Positions 1 to 10,248 of a stretch of DNA of 64,000 nt are shown here, one piece after another. Location of the stretch: NCBI GenBank assembly GCA_016195665.1, contig JACPZD010000001.1, positions 186,001 through 250,000 of the forward strand. Direction: 5' to 3'. Both the position numbers and the translations under genes were made by a program. How positions within the stretch are numbered: the stretch's first letter is position 1; each line of letters begins with the position of its first letter. The notes beneath the pieces were generated by a model. The model did no database searches. It worked only from the letters and a program-made list of their open reading frames with translations, and was not told the DNA's origin. Source of the stretch: Gammaproteobacteria bacterium (GTDB lineage Bacteria; Pseudomonadota; Gammaproteobacteria; SURF-13).

Positions 1-924
1 GTCCACGGCGTAACGGTACTCGAGGTCCACGGCGGTGCGGATCAGCGCCGCGATTTCTTCGCGGAATTCGGGCGTCCACAAATGAGGATTTTCGAGTTTG
101 ATCTGGTTGATGACGTCAATGCCGAAATTCATGTGCATGCTTTCATCGCGCAGGATGTACTGGAACTGCTCGGAGGCGCCGACCATCTTGTTGCGCCGCC
201 CGAAGGAGAGCATCTGCACGAAGCCGACGTAGAAGAAGATGCCCTCGATGATGACGTAAAAGCCGATCAGGTTGCGCAACAGCCGCTGGTCGGCCTCGGC
301 GGCGCCGGTCTTGAAATTCTGGTCGGCGAGTTCCTGCGTGAAGGGCAGGCTGAAGGCGGCCTTATCATGCACGCTGGGGATCTCGCGGTACATGTTGAAG
401 ACCTCGGCCTCGTCCAGCCCCAGACTCTCCACGATGTACTGGTAGGCGTGGGTGTGCAGCGCCTCCTCGAAGGCCTGGCGCAGCAGATACTGACGGCACT
501 CCGGGTTGGTGATGTGGCGGTACACCGCCAGCACCAGGTTATTGGCGACCAGCGAATCGGCGGTGGAGAAAAAACCCATGTTGCGCTTGATGATGCGCCG
601 CTCATCCTCGGTGAGGCCGTTGGGCGTTTTCCACAGCGCAATGTCGGCCGACATGTTGATCTCTTGCGGCATCCAATGGTTGTTGCAGGCGGCCAGATAT
701 TTATCCCACGCCCAGGTGTATTTGAAGGGCACCAGTTGATTGAGGTCGGCGTGGCAGTTGATGATCATTTTATCGTCCACGCGGATGCGCGAGGCGCCCA
801 TCTCCAGGGCTGCCTCCGGCGCTGCGCCCGGAGACATGGCAACAGGCGCGGACTCAGCCATGACGGCATCCATACCGCGCAGCGCAGGTTGCAGGTTTGT
901 GTTCGGTTCATCCCATCTCAACAT
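1..924 (-). CDS. nrdB: Ribonucleotide reductase beta subunit, 3' end cut by window
   Basis: This encodes the class I ribonucleotide reductase radical subunit, which holds the di-metal cofactor and partners NrdA to make deoxyribonucleotides. The ATG at 924 follows a GGAGAAACAATC leader and 308 codons are present before the window edge. The stretch [12 protein letters not shown] carries the conserved Glu and His metal ligands, and [11 protein letters not shown] carries the second ligand set. The gene lies 95 bp downstream of nrdA on the same strand, so the two are probably cotranscribed. The family assignment is firm; the C-terminus is not in the window. Confidence 0.93.
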   Translation of the reverse strand, partial: MLRWDEPNTNLQPALRGMDAVMAESAPVAMSPGAAPEAALEMGASRIRVDDKMIINCHADLNQLVPFKYTWAWDKYLAACNNHWMPQEINMSADIALWKTPNGLTEDERRIIKRNMGFFSTADSLVANNLVLAVYRHITNPECRQYLLRQAFEEALHTHAYQYIVESLGLDEAEVFNMYREIPSVHDKAAFSLPFTQELADQNFKTGAAEADQRLLRNLIGFYVIIEGIFFYVGFVQMLSFGRRNKMVGASEQFQYILRDESMHMNFGIDVINQIKLENPHLWTPEFREEIAALIRTAVDLEYRYAVD

Positions 925-1019
925 GATTGTTTCTCCTGAATTTTTGTTGGGTCCGGCACTTGCGTACCCTGACCCAACCTACATTACTTTTCTCTTGTAC
1001 CTTGTCACTTGTATCTGTT

Positions 1020-3923
1020 TTATTGACATGCCTCGCACGTCGGGTCGGTTATCGCACATACGCCGGGAAGCGGCGTGCTCACCGCATTAAGCGCGCCGTC
1101 GCTGATGGTGGACTTCTCGGCGTGGGTGGCGCCCATGGTGCGCAGGTAATAGGTGGTCTTGAGGCCGCGCAACCAGGCGAGCTTGTACGCCTCATCGAGC
1201 TTGCGGCCGGAGGGCTCGGCCATATATAAGTTCAGCGACTGCGCTTGGTCCAGCCACTTCTGGCGGCGGCTAGCGGCCTCAATCAGCCACTGCGGTTCGA
1301 TCTCGAAGGCGGTGGCGTAGAGCACCTTCAGGTCATCGGGAATGCGGCCGATGCGCTGCACGACGCCGTTGAAGTATTTGAGGTCGTGCACCATCACCTC
1401 GTCCCACAGGCCGCGCTCCTTGAGGTCGCGCACCAGATAGGGGTTGGTCACGGTGAACTCGCCCGACAGGTTCGATTTCACGAACAGGTTCTGATAAGTG
1501 GGCTCGATGCTTTGGGTCACGCCGCAGATATTGGAGATCGTGGCGGTCGGCGCGATCGCCAGGCAATTGGAGTTGCGCATGCCGACGGTCGTCACCCGTT
1601 TGCGCAGGGCTTCCCAATCGAGGCCCAGTTCGGCGCTCTGGCTGCGATCCACCTCCAGATAACCGTCGCGCTGTTCCTCGAGCAGGCGGATGCTGTCTAT
1701 CGGCAGGATGCCGCGGCTCCACAAGGAACCCTTGTAACTCTCGTAGCTGCCGCGTTCGGCGGCGAGCTCGGTGGAGGCGTGGATGGCGTAGTAGCTCACC
1801 GCCTCCATGGAGCGGTCGGCGAACTCGACGGCCTGTTGCGAGGCGTAAGGGGTTCGCAGCTTATAGAGGGCGTCGTGGAAACCCATGATGCCGAGCCCCA
1901 CCGGCCGGTGGCGCAGGTTGGAGCGGCGCGCCTGCGGTACGCTGTAATAATTGATGTCTATCACGTTATCCAACATGCGCATCGCAGTGTGCACGGTGCG
2001 GGCGAGTTTGTCGGTATCGAGCCCAACCTGTTCGCTCGCTCCTCCATCCCTGGAGTCGCGCGGGGTGACGTGGGCAACCAGATTGACCGAGCCCAGATTG
2101 CATACCGCGATCTCGGCGTCGGAGGTGTTGAGGGTGATCTCGGTGCAGAGGTTGGAGCTGTGCACCACGCCGGCGTGCTGCTGCGGGCTGCGCAGGTTGC
2201 AGGGGTCTTTGAAGGTCATCCAGGGGTGGCCGGTCTCGAACACCATGCCGAGCATCTTGCGCCACAGCGCCACAGCGCCGATGCGCTTAAAGACCTTGAG
2301 CTTGCCCTGTGCCGCCAATTCCTCGTAGCGCACATAGGCCTGCTCGAAGGCCTTGCCATAGAGGTCATGCAGGTCGGGCGCCTCGTCGGGCGAGAACAGC
2401 GTCCACTCGCCGTTTTCGTGCACGCGCTTCATGAATAAATCCGGCACCCAGTTGGCGGTGTTCATGTCGTGGGTGCGGCGGCGCTCATCGCCGGTGTTCT
2501 TGCGCAGTTCCAGGAATTCCTCGATGTCGAGGTGCCAGGTCTCGAGATAGGCGCACACCGCGCCCTTGCGCTTGCCGCCCTGGTTCACCGCCACGGCGGT
2601 GTCGTTGGCGACCTTCAGGAACGGCACCACGCCCTGCGATTTGCCGTTGGTGCCCTTGATGTGGGCGCCGAGCGCGCGCACCCGCGACCAGTCGTTACCC
2701 AGGCCGCCCGCGTACTTGGACAGCAGGGCGTTATCCTTGATCGCACTGTAGATGCCGTCCAGGTGATCGGGCACCGAGGTCAGGTAACAACTGGAGAGCT
2801 GCGGGCGCAGCGTACCGGCGTTGAACAGGGTCGGCGTCGAGGCCATAAAGTCGAAGCTGGACAGCAGATTGTAAAACTCTATGGCGCGCGCCTCGCGGTC
2901 CAGCTCATTGATGGCGAGGCCCATCGCCACGCGCATAAAAAAGGCCTGCGGCAACTCGAAGCGCACGCCCTCGGAGTGCAGGAAATAGCGGTCATACAGG
3001 GTCTGCAGGCCGAGATAGCCGAACTGCATGTCGCGCTCGGCGACCAGCGCCTGGCCCAGGCAGTCCAGATCGAACTGCTGCAGGCGCGGGTCGAGCAGTT
3101 CCAGCTCCACGCCGCGGCGGATGTAGTCCTGGAAATAACCGGCGTAGCGCTCGCCCATCTCGGCGTGAGTGGCGGCGCTGCTGCTCTGCGCCACAAAACT
3201 CAAGGCCTCGCGGCGCAGGTCGTCGAGCAACAGCCGCGCGGCGACATAGGTGTAGTTCGGCTCCTTTTCGATCAGGACGCGCGCGCTCATGACCAGGGCG
3301 CGCCCGACATCCGCTTCGGAGACGCCGTCGAACAGATTGCGCAGGGTATCGTCAATAATGGCCTGGGCCGAGACCTCCTGGAGCCCCTGGCAGGCCTCGC
3401 CGACCACCTGGCGCAGGCGCACCCGATCCAATGGCCGGGCGCCGCCGTCGGCCAGCGTGACGTGGAGGGTAGAGGGCGCCGCCGGCGCTTCCATCGCCTG
3501 CTTGCGTTCGCGCTCCTGGGCGCGCTGTTCACGGTACAGTACATAGGAACGCGCCACCTTGTGTTCGCCGGCGCGCATCAGGGCCAGTTCCACCTGATCC
3601 TGGATGTCCTCGATGTGCAGGGTCCCCCCGCCGGGCAGGCGGCGGGTGAGCGATTCGCTTACCAGCGCGGCCAGATGCTGCACGGTTTGGTGGATGCGCG
3701 CCGAGGCGGCCCCGCTACCCCCTTCGACGGCCAAAAAGGCCTTGGTCAGGGCAATAGCGATCTTGTTCGGGTCGAACGTGGTGGCCTTGCCGTTGCGGCG
3801 GATCACGCGAAACTGGCCGGGGGCGGTGGCGCTGAGTTCGGAGCCGGGAGGGTGGCCGTTATTAATGCCGGATTCAACAATCTCAGTGCGGGCCGAGGGC
3901 AACGAATGGATGTGGGTTTGCAT
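1020..3923 (-). CDS. nrdA: Ribonucleotide reductase alpha subunit
   Basis: This is the catalytic subunit of class I ribonucleotide reductase (967 aa), which reduces ribonucleoside diphosphates. I chose the ATG at 3923 because GGAGG stands 7 nt upstream. An ATP-cone allosteric domain begins near residue 39 (FRVIRRNGKATTFDPNKI). The catalytic core shows the cysteines in SSCYLTSVPDH and in AEIAVCNLGSVNL. The protein ends in DPTCEACQ, the usual mobile redox cysteine pair that receives electrons from thioredoxin or glutaredoxin. It precedes nrdB in the same direction. Two NrdR-like boxes lie 87-134 bp upstream of the start. Confidence 0.95.
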   Translation of the reverse strand: MQTHIHSLPSARTEIVESGINNGHPPGSELSATAPGQFRVIRRNGKATTFDPNKIAIALTKAFLAVEGGSGAASARIHQTVQHLAALVSESLTRRLPGGGTLHIEDIQDQVELALMRAGEHKVARSYVLYREQRAQERERKQAMEAPAAPSTLHVTLADGGARPLDRVRLRQVVGEACQGLQEVSAQAIIDDTLRNLFDGVSEADVGRALVMSARVLIEKEPNYTYVAARLLLDDLRREALSFVAQSSSAATHAEMGERYAGYFQDYIRRGVELELLDPRLQQFDLDCLGQALVAERDMQFGYLGLQTLYDRYFLHSEGVRFELPQAFFMRVAMGLAINELDREARAIEFYNLLSSFDFMASTPTLFNAGTLRPQLSSCYLTSVPDHLDGIYSAIKDNALLSKYAGGLGNDWSRVRALGAHIKGTNGKSQGVVPFLKVANDTAVAVNQGGKRKGAVCAYLETWHLDIEEFLELRKNTGDERRRTHDMNTANWVPDLFMKRVHENGEWTLFSPDEAPDLHDLYGKAFEQAYVRYEELAAQGKLKVFKRIGAVALWRKMLGMVFETGHPWMTFKDPCNLRSPQQHAGVVHSSNLCTEITLNTSDAEIAVCNLGSVNLVAHVTPRDSRDGGASEQVGLDTDKLARTVHTAMRMLDNVIDINYYSVPQARRSNLRHRPVGLGIMGFHDALYKLRTPYASQQAVEFADRSMEAVSYYAIHASTELAAERGSYESYKGSLWSRGILPIDSIRLLEEQRDGYLEVDRSQSAELGLDWEALRKRVTTVGMRNSNCLAIAPTATISNICGVTQSIEPTYQNLFVKSNLSGEFTVTNPYLVRDLKERGLWDEVMVHDLKYFNGVVQRIGRIPDDLKVLYATAFEIEPQWLIEAASRRQKWLDQAQSLNLYMAEPSGRKLDEAYKLAWLRGLKTTYYLRTMGATHAEKSTISDGALNAVSTPLPGVCAITDPTCEACQ

Positions 3924-4009
3924 AATTCCTCCGATGTTAGGCCAAATATTCAAGTTCAAGTACCGCTGACTGCGGTGGCCTGCTGAGGTAGCTGCGTCAG
4001 TCTGTACTA

Positions 4010-4057
4010 ACACTACAAAATGTGGTTGGCGACGTCAAGCATCACAATATGATGTAT
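4010..4057 (-). promoter_or_regulatory. Pair of NrdR-box-like sites upstream of nrdA
   Basis: Two 16-mers, ACACTACAAAATGTGG (4010-4025) and TCACAATATGATGTAT (4042-4057), each match the NrdR box consensus ACACWATATATWGTGT at about 12 of 16 positions by eye. Their starts are 32 bp apart, about three helical turns, which is the usual NrdR arrangement. They lie just upstream of nrdA and would let NrdR repress the nrd operon when dATP is plentiful. Binding is inferred. Confidence 0.55.
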
Positions 4058-4153
4058 GTAAGCTCAGGTTATTCCTATCGGGAGGAGTGTGTCAAGGGGG
4101 GTGTGGAAGATCCGGAAAGGGGGGCTTTGGGACCGCCTACGGCGACGAGCATT

Positions 4154-4420
4154 AGAGCATATCCATAAATAGCTCCCCTGTGTCCCTTGCGATGAAAAGG
4201 CTTCACCACGGAGGACGCGGAGGAGAAACAAACCCTTCTTGAGGGTATTCCTCTGCGTCCTCTGCGGTAAATTATTTATGGATAAGTTCTTAGAGCATAT
4301 CCATAGATAGCTCCCCTGTGTCCCTTGCGATGAAAAGGCTTCACCACGGAGGACGCGGAGGAGAAACAAACCCTTCTTGAGGGTATTCCTCTGCGTCCTC
4401 TGCGGTAAATTATTTATGGA
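4154..4420. repeat. Tandem pair of a ~137-bp dispersed intergenic repeat
   Basis: Copy 1 (4154-4290) and copy 2 (4292-4420) are head-to-tail and nearly identical; I see one substitution (ATAAATAG versus ATAGATAG) before copy 2 ends early. Each copy starts AGAGCATATCCATAAATAG and ends AATTATTTATGGATAAG, so the ends are roughly inverted. The interior has complementary GAGGACGCGGAGG and CCTCTGCGTCCTC tracts that could fold into a long hairpin. A third copy lies inverted at 49930-50061. The rest of 4058-4503, between nrdA and secA, holds no gene that I can recognise. Confidence 0.85.
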
Positions 4421-4503
4421 TTTGGAAAAGAAGGTAGTCCCGGAGGCTTGGCCACTTACGTGGCTACCCCGCGCCGCGCGTTTCGCCGCAGGCGACTCAA
4501 CCC

Positions 4504-7221
4504 CTACGCCAACTTCCCATGACACTGTTTATATTTCTTCCCCGAACCGCATGGACACGGCTCATTGCGGCCGACCTTGGGGTGTTCACGCACAAACGGG
4601 GCCGCCGGATGCTCGGGCGGCGCCGTAGCCTCGCCCCCTTCCGGCTGTTCGCTGAGTGTCGCCGCAGGGGCATGCGTGAATTGCAGCGCGGCGGTACGGC
4701 GGCGCTGTTCCTCGACGGCCTGCACGTCTTCCTCGGCGCGCACTTGCACCTTACAGACGATGCGCGCGACTTCCTGTTTGAAGCGGCTTAACATCTGCCC
4801 GAACAACTCAAAGGCCTCGCGCTTGAATTCCTGTTTGGGATTTTTCTGGGCATAGCCGCGCAAATGGATACCCTGGCGCAGATAGTCCATCGCGGCGAGG
4901 TGATCCTTCCAAAAGGCATCCAGTACTTGCAGCATCACGGCCTTCTCGAAGTGGCGCACCACCGCGGGTCCGGCCACCGCCTCTTTGGCCTTATAGGATT
5001 TCTTCAGTTCGTCGTGGATGCGTTTGCGCAGGGTCTCTTCGTGCAGTGATTCGTCGTCGTGCAGCCACTGCCGGAGCGGGAGCCTGAGACCCAGATCGCG
5101 CTCCAGCGCTTCCTCCAACCCCTGCACATCCCACTGCTCCTCGATGCTCTGCGGCGCGATGTGGCTGTCTATGATCCCGTTCAAGACATCGTCGCGGTTG
5201 GCCGCGACGATGTCGGAGACATCGTCCTTCGCCATCAGATCGTTACGCAATTCGTAAATGACCTTGCGCTGGTCGTTGGCCACGTCGTCGTATTCGAGAA
5301 GCTGCTTGCGCATGTCGAAGTTGCGCCCTTCCACCTTGCGCTGCGCATTTTCGATGGCCTTGTTGACCCACGGGTGTTCGATGGCCTCGCCCTCGTTCAT
5401 GCCGAGCTTCTGCATCAGCCCGGCGACGCGCTCCGAGGCGAAGATGCGCATCAGGTTGTCTTCCAGCGACAGGTAAAAACGGCTCGAGCCGGGATCGCCC
5501 TGGCGGCCGGAGCGGCCGCGCAACTGGTTGTCCACACGCCGCGATTCGTGCCGCTCGGTGCCGATGATGTGTAAGCCGCCGGCGGCGATCACTTCATCGT
5601 GACGCGCCTGCCACTCCGTGCGCAGCTCCGTCTTTTCCTTCTCACCGGTCTCCGGCGCAAGCGCGCCCAGCTCCGCCTGCAGGCTGCCGCCCAGCACGAT
5701 GTCGGTGCCGCGGCCGGCCATGTTGGTAGCGATGGTCACCGTGCCGGGCCGACCCGCCTGCGCCACGATTTCGGCCTCTTTCTCGTGGAACTTGGCGTTC
5801 AGCACCTGGTGCCTGATCTTTTCCTTGTCGAGCAGATTGGACAAATATTCCGAGGTCTCGATGGAGACCGTGCCCACCAGCACCGGCTGTCGGCGCGCCA
5901 GGCAATCCTTGACGTCCTGGATGATGGCGTTGAATTTTTCTCTGGCGGTGAGATAAACGAGATCGCTGTAGTCCTTGCGGATCATGGGCCGGTGGGTGGG
6001 AATCACCACCACTTCCAGATTGTAGATCTGCTGGAACTCGTAGGCCTCGGTGTCGGCGGTGCCGGTCATGCCGGAGAGCTTCCGATACAAACGGAAGTAA
6101 TTCTGGAAGGTGATCGAGGCGAGCGTCTGATTCTCGTTTTGGATCGCCACGCCCTCCTTGGCCTCGACGGCCTGGTGCAGGCCCTCCGACCAGCGCCGGC
6201 CCGGCATGGTGCGCCCGGTGAACTCGTCCACGATGATGATCTGATTATCCTTGACGATGTAATCCACATCGCGCTGGAACAGTGCATGGGCGCGCAGCGC
6301 CGCGTCGAGGTGATGCATCAGCCGGATGTTGGCGGGGTCGTAGAGGCTCTCGTGTTCGGTGAGGATGCCAGCCTCTACCAGCAATTGCTCCACGCGGCTG
6401 AGACCCTCTTCGGTCAGCAAGGCCTGCCGCGCCTTTTCGTCTACCGAGTAATCGCCGGGGCCGTCTTCGGCTTGCTGCTTGGTGAGACGCGGAATCAGGA
6501 CGTTGATCTTGGTGTACAGCTCGGAGCTTTCGTCGGTGGGGCCCGAGATGATGAGCGGCGTGCGCGCCTCGTCTATCAGGATGGAGTCCACCTCATCCAC
6601 GACGGCGAAGTTCAGTTTGCGCTGCATGCGCTGGACGGCCGTGAAGGCCATGTTGTCGCGCAGATAGTCGAAACCGAATTCGTTGTTGGTGCCGTAGGTA
6701 ATGTCGGCCGCGTAGGCCGCGCGCTTCTCATCGGTCTCCATGCCAGGCACCACCACGCCGGTGGTCATGCCCAGAAATTCATAAATCTGCCCCATCCACT
6801 TGGCGTCGCGTTTGGCGAGATAGTCATTCACCGTGACTACGTGCACCCCCGCGCCTGACAGGGCGTTGAGATAGGCCGCCAGGGTGGCGACCAGGGTCTT
6901 GCCCTCGCCGGTGCGCATCTCGGAGATCTTGCCCTGGTGCAACACCATGCCGCCTATCAACTGCACGTCGAAATGGCGCATGTCGAGCACCCGCTTCCCG
7001 GCCTCGCGCACCGCGGCAAAGGCCTCGGGCAGCAGATCGTCCAGGGTTTTCCCCTGCGCCAGGCGGTCGCGGAATTCGGAGGTCTTGGACCGCAGCTCCT
7101 GATCGGTGAGTGCGGCGAACTGCGGCTCCAGCGCGTTGATCTGCGCCACCGTCTTGACCATACGCTTCAACAGTCGCTCGTTGCGGTTGCCGAAGATCTT
7201 GGTTAAAAGTTTGCTCGCCAT
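4504..7221 (-). CDS. secA: Preprotein translocase ATPase SecA
   Basis: SecA drives protein export through SecYEG using ATP. The 905-aa length is typical. Nucleotide-binding domain 1 has the Walker A stretch [11 protein letters not shown] and the DEVD-type Walker [20 protein letters not shown]2 includes [11 protein letters not shown]. The C-terminus carries the zinc-binding motif [13 protein letters not shown], which binds SecB and phospholipid. It lies downstream of lpxC on the same strand, as in other gammaproteobacteria, but a plus-strand DUF721 gene sits between them. No secM-like arrest gene is seen. Confidence 0.97.
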   Translation of the reverse strand: MASKLLTKIFGNRNERLLKRMVKTVAQINALEPQFAALTDQELRSKTSEFRDRLAQGKTLDDLLPEAFAAVREAGKRVLDMRHFDVQLIGGMVLHQGKISEMRTGEGKTLVATLAAYLNALSGAGVHVVTVNDYLAKRDAKWMGQIYEFLGMTTGVVVPGMETDEKRAAYAADITYGTNNEFGFDYLRDNMAFTAVQRMQRKLNFAVVDEVDSILIDEARTPLIISGPTDESSELYTKINVLIPRLTKQQAEDGPGDYSVDEKARQALLTEEGLSRVEQLLVEAGILTEHESLYDPANIRLMHHLDAALRAHALFQRDVDYIVKDNQIIIVDEFTGRTMPGRRWSEGLHQAVEAKEGVAIQNENQTLASITFQNYFRLYRKLSGMTGTADTEAYEFQQIYNLEVVVIPTHRPMIRKDYSDLVYLTAREKFNAIIQDVKDCLARRQPVLVGTVSIETSEYLSNLLDKEKIRHQVLNAKFHEKEAEIVAQAGRPGTVTIATNMAGRGTDIVLGGSLQAELGALAPETGEKEKTELRTEWQARHDEVIAAGGLHIIGTERHESRRVDNQLRGRSGRQGDPGSSRFYLSLEDNLMRIFASERVAGLMQKLGMNEGEAIEHPWVNKAIENAQRKVEGRNFDMRKQLLEYDDVANDQRKVIYELRNDLMAKDDVSDIVAANRDDVLNGIIDSHIAPQSIEEQWDVQGLEEALERDLGLRLPLRQWLHDDESLHEETLRKRIHDELKKSYKAKEAVAGPAVVRHFEKAVMLQVLDAFWKDHLAAMDYLRQGIHLRGYAQKNPKQEFKREAFELFGQMLSRFKQEVARIVCKVQVRAEEDVQAVEEQRRRTAALQFTHAPAATLSEQPEGGEATAPPEHPAAPFVREHPKVGRNEPCPCGSGKKYKQCHGKLA

Positions 7222-7271
7222 AGCTCTGATTTAAGATTTAACGGAGGGAGATTAAGGGTAGTATGAGGACT

Positions 7272-7301
7272 TTGACAGGCTTTATAATCGGGGCATTATA
7301 G
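7272..7301 (+). promoter_or_regulatory. Candidate sigma-70 promoter for the DUF721 gene
   Basis: TTGACA (7272-7277), an 18-nt spacer and TTATAG (7296-7301) lie just upstream of the ATG at 7324. The -35 is perfect and the -10 is weak. It sits in the divergent region between secA (minus) and the DUF721 gene (plus). Confidence 0.4.
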
Positions 7302-7323
7302 CACTTTGCCAAGGCCTGGACTG

Positions 7324-7761
7324 ATGAGCGCGGCTAAATCACTGGAACAACTGCTGCATAGCGGCGAACTGGATAAATTACTCGCCCATGGCGCGCGGGT
7401 AGCCAAGGCGAATGAGGCGCTGTGCAACCGGCTCGAGGCCTCTTTGCGCGAGCACTGCCGGGTCGCCAATCTCAAGGGGGATACCGTCATCGTGATCGCC
7501 GATTCGCCGGTGTGGGCCGCCAAGCTGCGCTTTCAGACCGGCGCTATGCTGGAGATCTTGCGTGACCGGGGGTTCCCGGAGTTGCGTACACTGCGTATTA
7601 AGGTGAACCCGGTCAATGTGACCCGCGAGGCGGCTCCTCGTCACGGACCGCAACTGTCACAAAGCGCCGCCACAACCTTGCGGAGGGCGGCGGAAAGCAC
7701 GGAGGATGTTGAATTGCGGGCCGTGTTGGAGCGTTTGGCTGGGAGAAACAAGGCCGAATAA
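7324..7761 (+). CDS. DciA-like DUF721 protein
   Basis: This small protein (145 aa from the ATG at 7324) resembles the DUF721/DciA family. Known DciA proteins help load the replicative helicase DnaB in bacteria that lack DnaC. The recognisable part is residues 5-100, with the family-like stretch VIVIADSPVWAAKLRFQ. It is divergent from secA and convergent with lpxC; a DUF721 gene near secA and lpxC is common in gammaproteobacteria. The last codons and stop (GCCGAATAA) lie inside a REP palindrome, so the tail is repeat-derived. Confidence 0.75.
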   Translation: MSAAKSLEQLLHSGELDKLLAHGARVAKANEALCNRLEASLREHCRVANLKGDTVIVIADSPVWAAKLRFQTGAMLEILRDRGFPELRTLRIKVNPVNVTREAAPRHGPQLSQSAATTLRRAAESTEDVELRAVLERLAGRNKAE

Positions 7762-7773
7762 ATTCGGCCCTAC
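7752..7773 (-). repeat. GTAG-type REP palindrome
   Basis: On the minus strand the sequence reads GTAGGGCCGAATTTATTCGGCC: a GTAG tetranucleotide followed by a perfect palindrome. This is the form of REP elements mobilised by RAYT transposases. It overlaps the 3' ends of the convergent DUF721 and lpxC genes. Related copies are at 12751-12772 and 12783-12804. Confidence 0.75.
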
Positions 7774-8681
7774 GAACTGACGACCGGGTGCAGGTAGGAA
7801 ATCGGCGCGCGGCTCTCGTCTTCGAAGGTCACCACTTCCCATGCTTTCGCGTCGGCGGTGAGCGCTCGCAACAGGCGATTGTTCAAGGCGTGGCCGGACT
7901 TGTGGCCGCTGAAGGCGCCGATCAGGCTGTGGCCCAATAGGTAAAGGTCGCCGATCGCGTCAAGCACCTTGTGCTTGACGAATTCGTCCTCGTAACGCAG
8001 GCCATCCTCGTTGAGGATGCGGTAATCGTCCATGACGACGGCGTTGTCCATACTGCCGCCGAGGGCCAGGCGCTTTTCGCGCAGCATCTCCAGGTCGCGC
8101 ATAAAGCCGAAGGTGCGCGCGCGGCTCACCTCTTTGACAAACGAGGTGGTGGAGAAGTCCACGGTGGCCTCCTGGCTGTGGCCGCGGAACACCGGATGGT
8201 CGAAGTCTATGCTGAATGAGACCTTGAAACCCTCGAACGGCTCGAAGCGGGCCCACTTGTCGCCCTCTTCAACCTTGACGGAACGCTTGATACGGATAAA
8301 GCGCTTCGGCGCGTTTTGCTCTTCGATGCCCGCCGATTGGATCAGAAACACAAACGGTCCGGCGCTGCCGTCCATGATCGGCACCTCGGCGGCGCTGAGA
8401 TCCACGTAGGCGTTATCAATACCGAGACCTGCCAAGGCGGAGAGCAGGTGCTCCACCGTGGAGATGCGCACCTCGCCCTTCATGAGGGTGGTGGACATCG
8501 AGGTATCGCCCACGTTTTCGGGGCGGGCTGGAATTTCGACCGGGGGGGACAAGTCCGTGCGGCGGAAGACGATGCCTGTATTGGGCGCCGCCGGACGCAA
8601 AGTCAGATAGACCTTTTCACCGGTGTGGATGCCGACGCCTGCCGCCCGGATAACGTTTTTGAGTGTGCGTTGTTTTATCAT
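7770..8681 (-). CDS. lpxC: UDP-3-O-acyl-N-acetylglucosamine deacetylase LpxC
   Basis: LpxC is the zinc-dependent deacetylase that commits UDP-acyl-GlcNAc to lipid A synthesis. The product is 303 aa from the ATG at 8681 (MIKQRTLKN), the normal family length. The zinc ligands are visible as the His in [12 protein letters not shown] and the His/Asp set in [15 protein letters not shown], with the catalytic His in AFSGHKSGH. It lies between ftsZ and secA as in related bacteria. Upstream of it, 8682-8984 holds no other gene. Confidence 0.97.
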   Translation of the reverse strand: MIKQRTLKNVIRAAGVGIHTGEKVYLTLRPAAPNTGIVFRRTDLSPPVEIPARPENVGDTSMSTTLMKGEVRISTVEHLLSALAGLGIDNAYVDLSAAEVPIMDGSAGPFVFLIQSAGIEEQNAPKRFIRIKRSVKVEEGDKWARFEPFEGFKVSFSIDFDHPVFRGHSQEATVDFSTTSFVKEVSRARTFGFMRDLEMLREKRLALGGSMDNAVVMDDYRILNEDGLRYEDEFVKHKVLDAIGDLYLLGHSLIGAFSGHKSGHALNNRLLRALTADAKAWEVVTFEDESRAPISYLHPVVSS

Positions 8682-8984
8682 TAGCCGCCTTATGATAGTC
8701 GCCCACAGCGATGCAGGGCAATAACCGAGCAGCATGATAACACATAAATAAGCCTTTTGCCTAGCCAAGTAGTTGATATGACTGTAGATAGCTTCAACCG
8801 GGGCTCACCCCTATAGCTTGCCTTTGAGGACTAACCTTCTGCACCTACCCGAACAGCTTAGGTTTGACCAGGGATGTACAGCGGTGTATCTTTCCTGAAG
8901 TTGCGCTTGCGTAATCAACATAAGATATTGGTTTTTAAATTTAATTTGAAAGAATCGCTCGCTAACGTCGCAAAACAATACCCT

Positions 8985-9350
8985 ATGTCGGACCCTCGCG
9001 TATTCTTTGCCTCTGAGCGCACACTTCTCGCGTGGATTCGGTCCGGGCTTACGATCATTGCTCTAGGCTTCATAGTTGCGCGGTTCGGCCTTCTTCTTAC
9101 TCTCGCGCCGGCGGCGCATGTTCCGGCTGATGGGACCCAAGCGCATTGGGTATCTAGCGCGATCGGCATCGTCTTGGTAATTCTCGGCTCAATCTCGATC
9201 GCCACCGCCCTGCATAATCACAGAATCTATGTGCGGTCCCTGCCGCCTGGCGACATCCCTCGGTTGCCATTGCCGTGGCTCACCTCTTTTCTTGCTGCGG
9301 CCCTTGCCATCAGTGGGTTCCTATTAGCCGCTTACTTGGCTTTTGCATGA
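8985..9350 (+). CDS. DUF202 (YidH-like) membrane protein
   Basis: This small membrane protein (121 aa from the ATG at 8985, MSDPRVFFASERTLLAW) belongs to the DUF202/YidH family, whose function is unknown. The N-terminal FFASERTLLAWIRSGL motif is typical. Three hydrophobic segments follow, near residues 20-40, 60-80 and 100-120. The reading frame stays open upstream to 8874, but that part has atypical composition and no clear ribosome site. It lies on the opposite strand between lpxC and ftsZ. Confidence 0.75.
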   Translation: MSDPRVFFASERTLLAWIRSGLTIIALGFIVARFGLLLTLAPAAHVPADGTQAHWVSSAIGIVLVILGSISIATALHNHRIYVRSLPPGDIPRLPLPWLTSFLAAALAISGFLLAAYLAFA

Positions 9351-9472
9351 CCTGTTGCCCAAATGATACTGGATAAGGCAAGGGAATGACCTTAATCAGA
9401 TGAAGGAACCTATTAAATCGTTTAAAATGTAAGTTCAGTGCAGTGAACCGAACCTATACGAGGAATCCAGCA

Positions 9473-10219
9473 GTGCCGTACTCCGAACAACGCGTCACCT
9501 CCGTCCGTAAATGGTCGGATAAAACCTTCAGCCTGACCACGACCCGGCCGAGCGACTTCCAGTTTGAGAATGGGGAGTTCGTTACGATCGGCCTGCGGCC
9601 CGAGGGCAAGCTCATTTCACGCGCCTATTCGATTGTGTCAACCAACGACGCCGATTATCTGGAGTTCTTGAGCATTCACGTGCCGGAGGGTCCGCTGACC
9701 AGCCGCCTGGCGCAGGTGCGCGAAGGCGATACGGTCTGGGTCAACAGCAAGGCCACCGGCTCTCTCACGCTGAAGTACATACGGCCTGGACGCAACCTCT
9801 ATCTGATGGCGAGCGGCACCGGGCTGGCCCCGTTCATGTGCCTGATCCGCGACCCGGCGGTTTACGAGGCCTTCGAGCGGGTCATTCTGGTCCACACGGT
9901 GCGCACCGTTCCCGAGTTGGCCTACAGGGCCGAAATTGAGGCGCTGACCAATGAGCGCCTGCTTTATGTCCCGACCGTGACACGGGAACCCTTTCCGACA
10001 CCGCAGCGCGGCGCCGATCTGTTCCGCACCGGAGAACTGTTCACTAAACTCGGCCTGCCGCAGGCCGATCCGGAACATGACCGGGTGATGATTTGCGGTA
10101 ATCCCGACATGAACAAGGAAATGAGCACCTACCTTGAGCATCACGGCTGGACTCTAACCACACACCGCGGCGTTGGCAATTTCACCACGGAAAAGGCCTT
10201 TGTGGTTCGCAGCGAGTAA
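9473..10219 (+). CDS. fpr: Ferredoxin--NADP(+) reductase
   Basis: This FAD-dependent reductase moves electrons between NADPH and ferredoxin or flavodoxin, feeding iron-sulfur and oxidative-stress pathways. I prefer the GTG at 9473, preceded by GAGGA, giving 248 aa; an upstream GTG at 9443 is possible. RAYSIVS is the FAD-binding RxYS motif. GTGLAPFMCLIRD and CGNPDM are NADP-binding motifs, and the C-terminus TTEKAFV is typical of the bacterial subfamily. It is convergent with ftsZ and unrelated to division; the wedge position looks like an insertion. Confidence 0.88.
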   Translation: MPYSEQRVTSVRKWSDKTFSLTTTRPSDFQFENGEFVTIGLRPEGKLISRAYSIVSTNDADYLEFLSIHVPEGPLTSRLAQVREGDTVWVNSKATGSLTLKYIRPGRNLYLMASGTGLAPFMCLIRDPAVYEAFERVILVHTVRTVPELAYRAEIEALTNERLLYVPTVTREPFPTPQRGADLFRTGELFTKLGLPQADPEHDRVMICGNPDMNKEMSTYLEHHGWTLTTHRGVGNFTTEKAFVVRSE

Positions 10220-10248
10220 ATACACGGTTTTTTTACTCAGGATGGACC

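Noticed and set aside
2469-3986. 505-codon plus-strand frame opposite nrdA
   Set aside because: It is antisense to a certain gene, has low-complexity His/Gln/Ala/Gly-rich translation, and matches no family; such frames arise from GC-rich codon bias.
4064-4525. 153-codon minus-strand frame between nrdA and secA
   Set aside because: It only translates the tandem repeat twice (the same INNLPQRTQRNTL peptide appears in both copies).
5599-6858. 419-codon plus-strand frame opposite secA
   Set aside because: Shadow of secA; no recognisable motifs or ribosome site.
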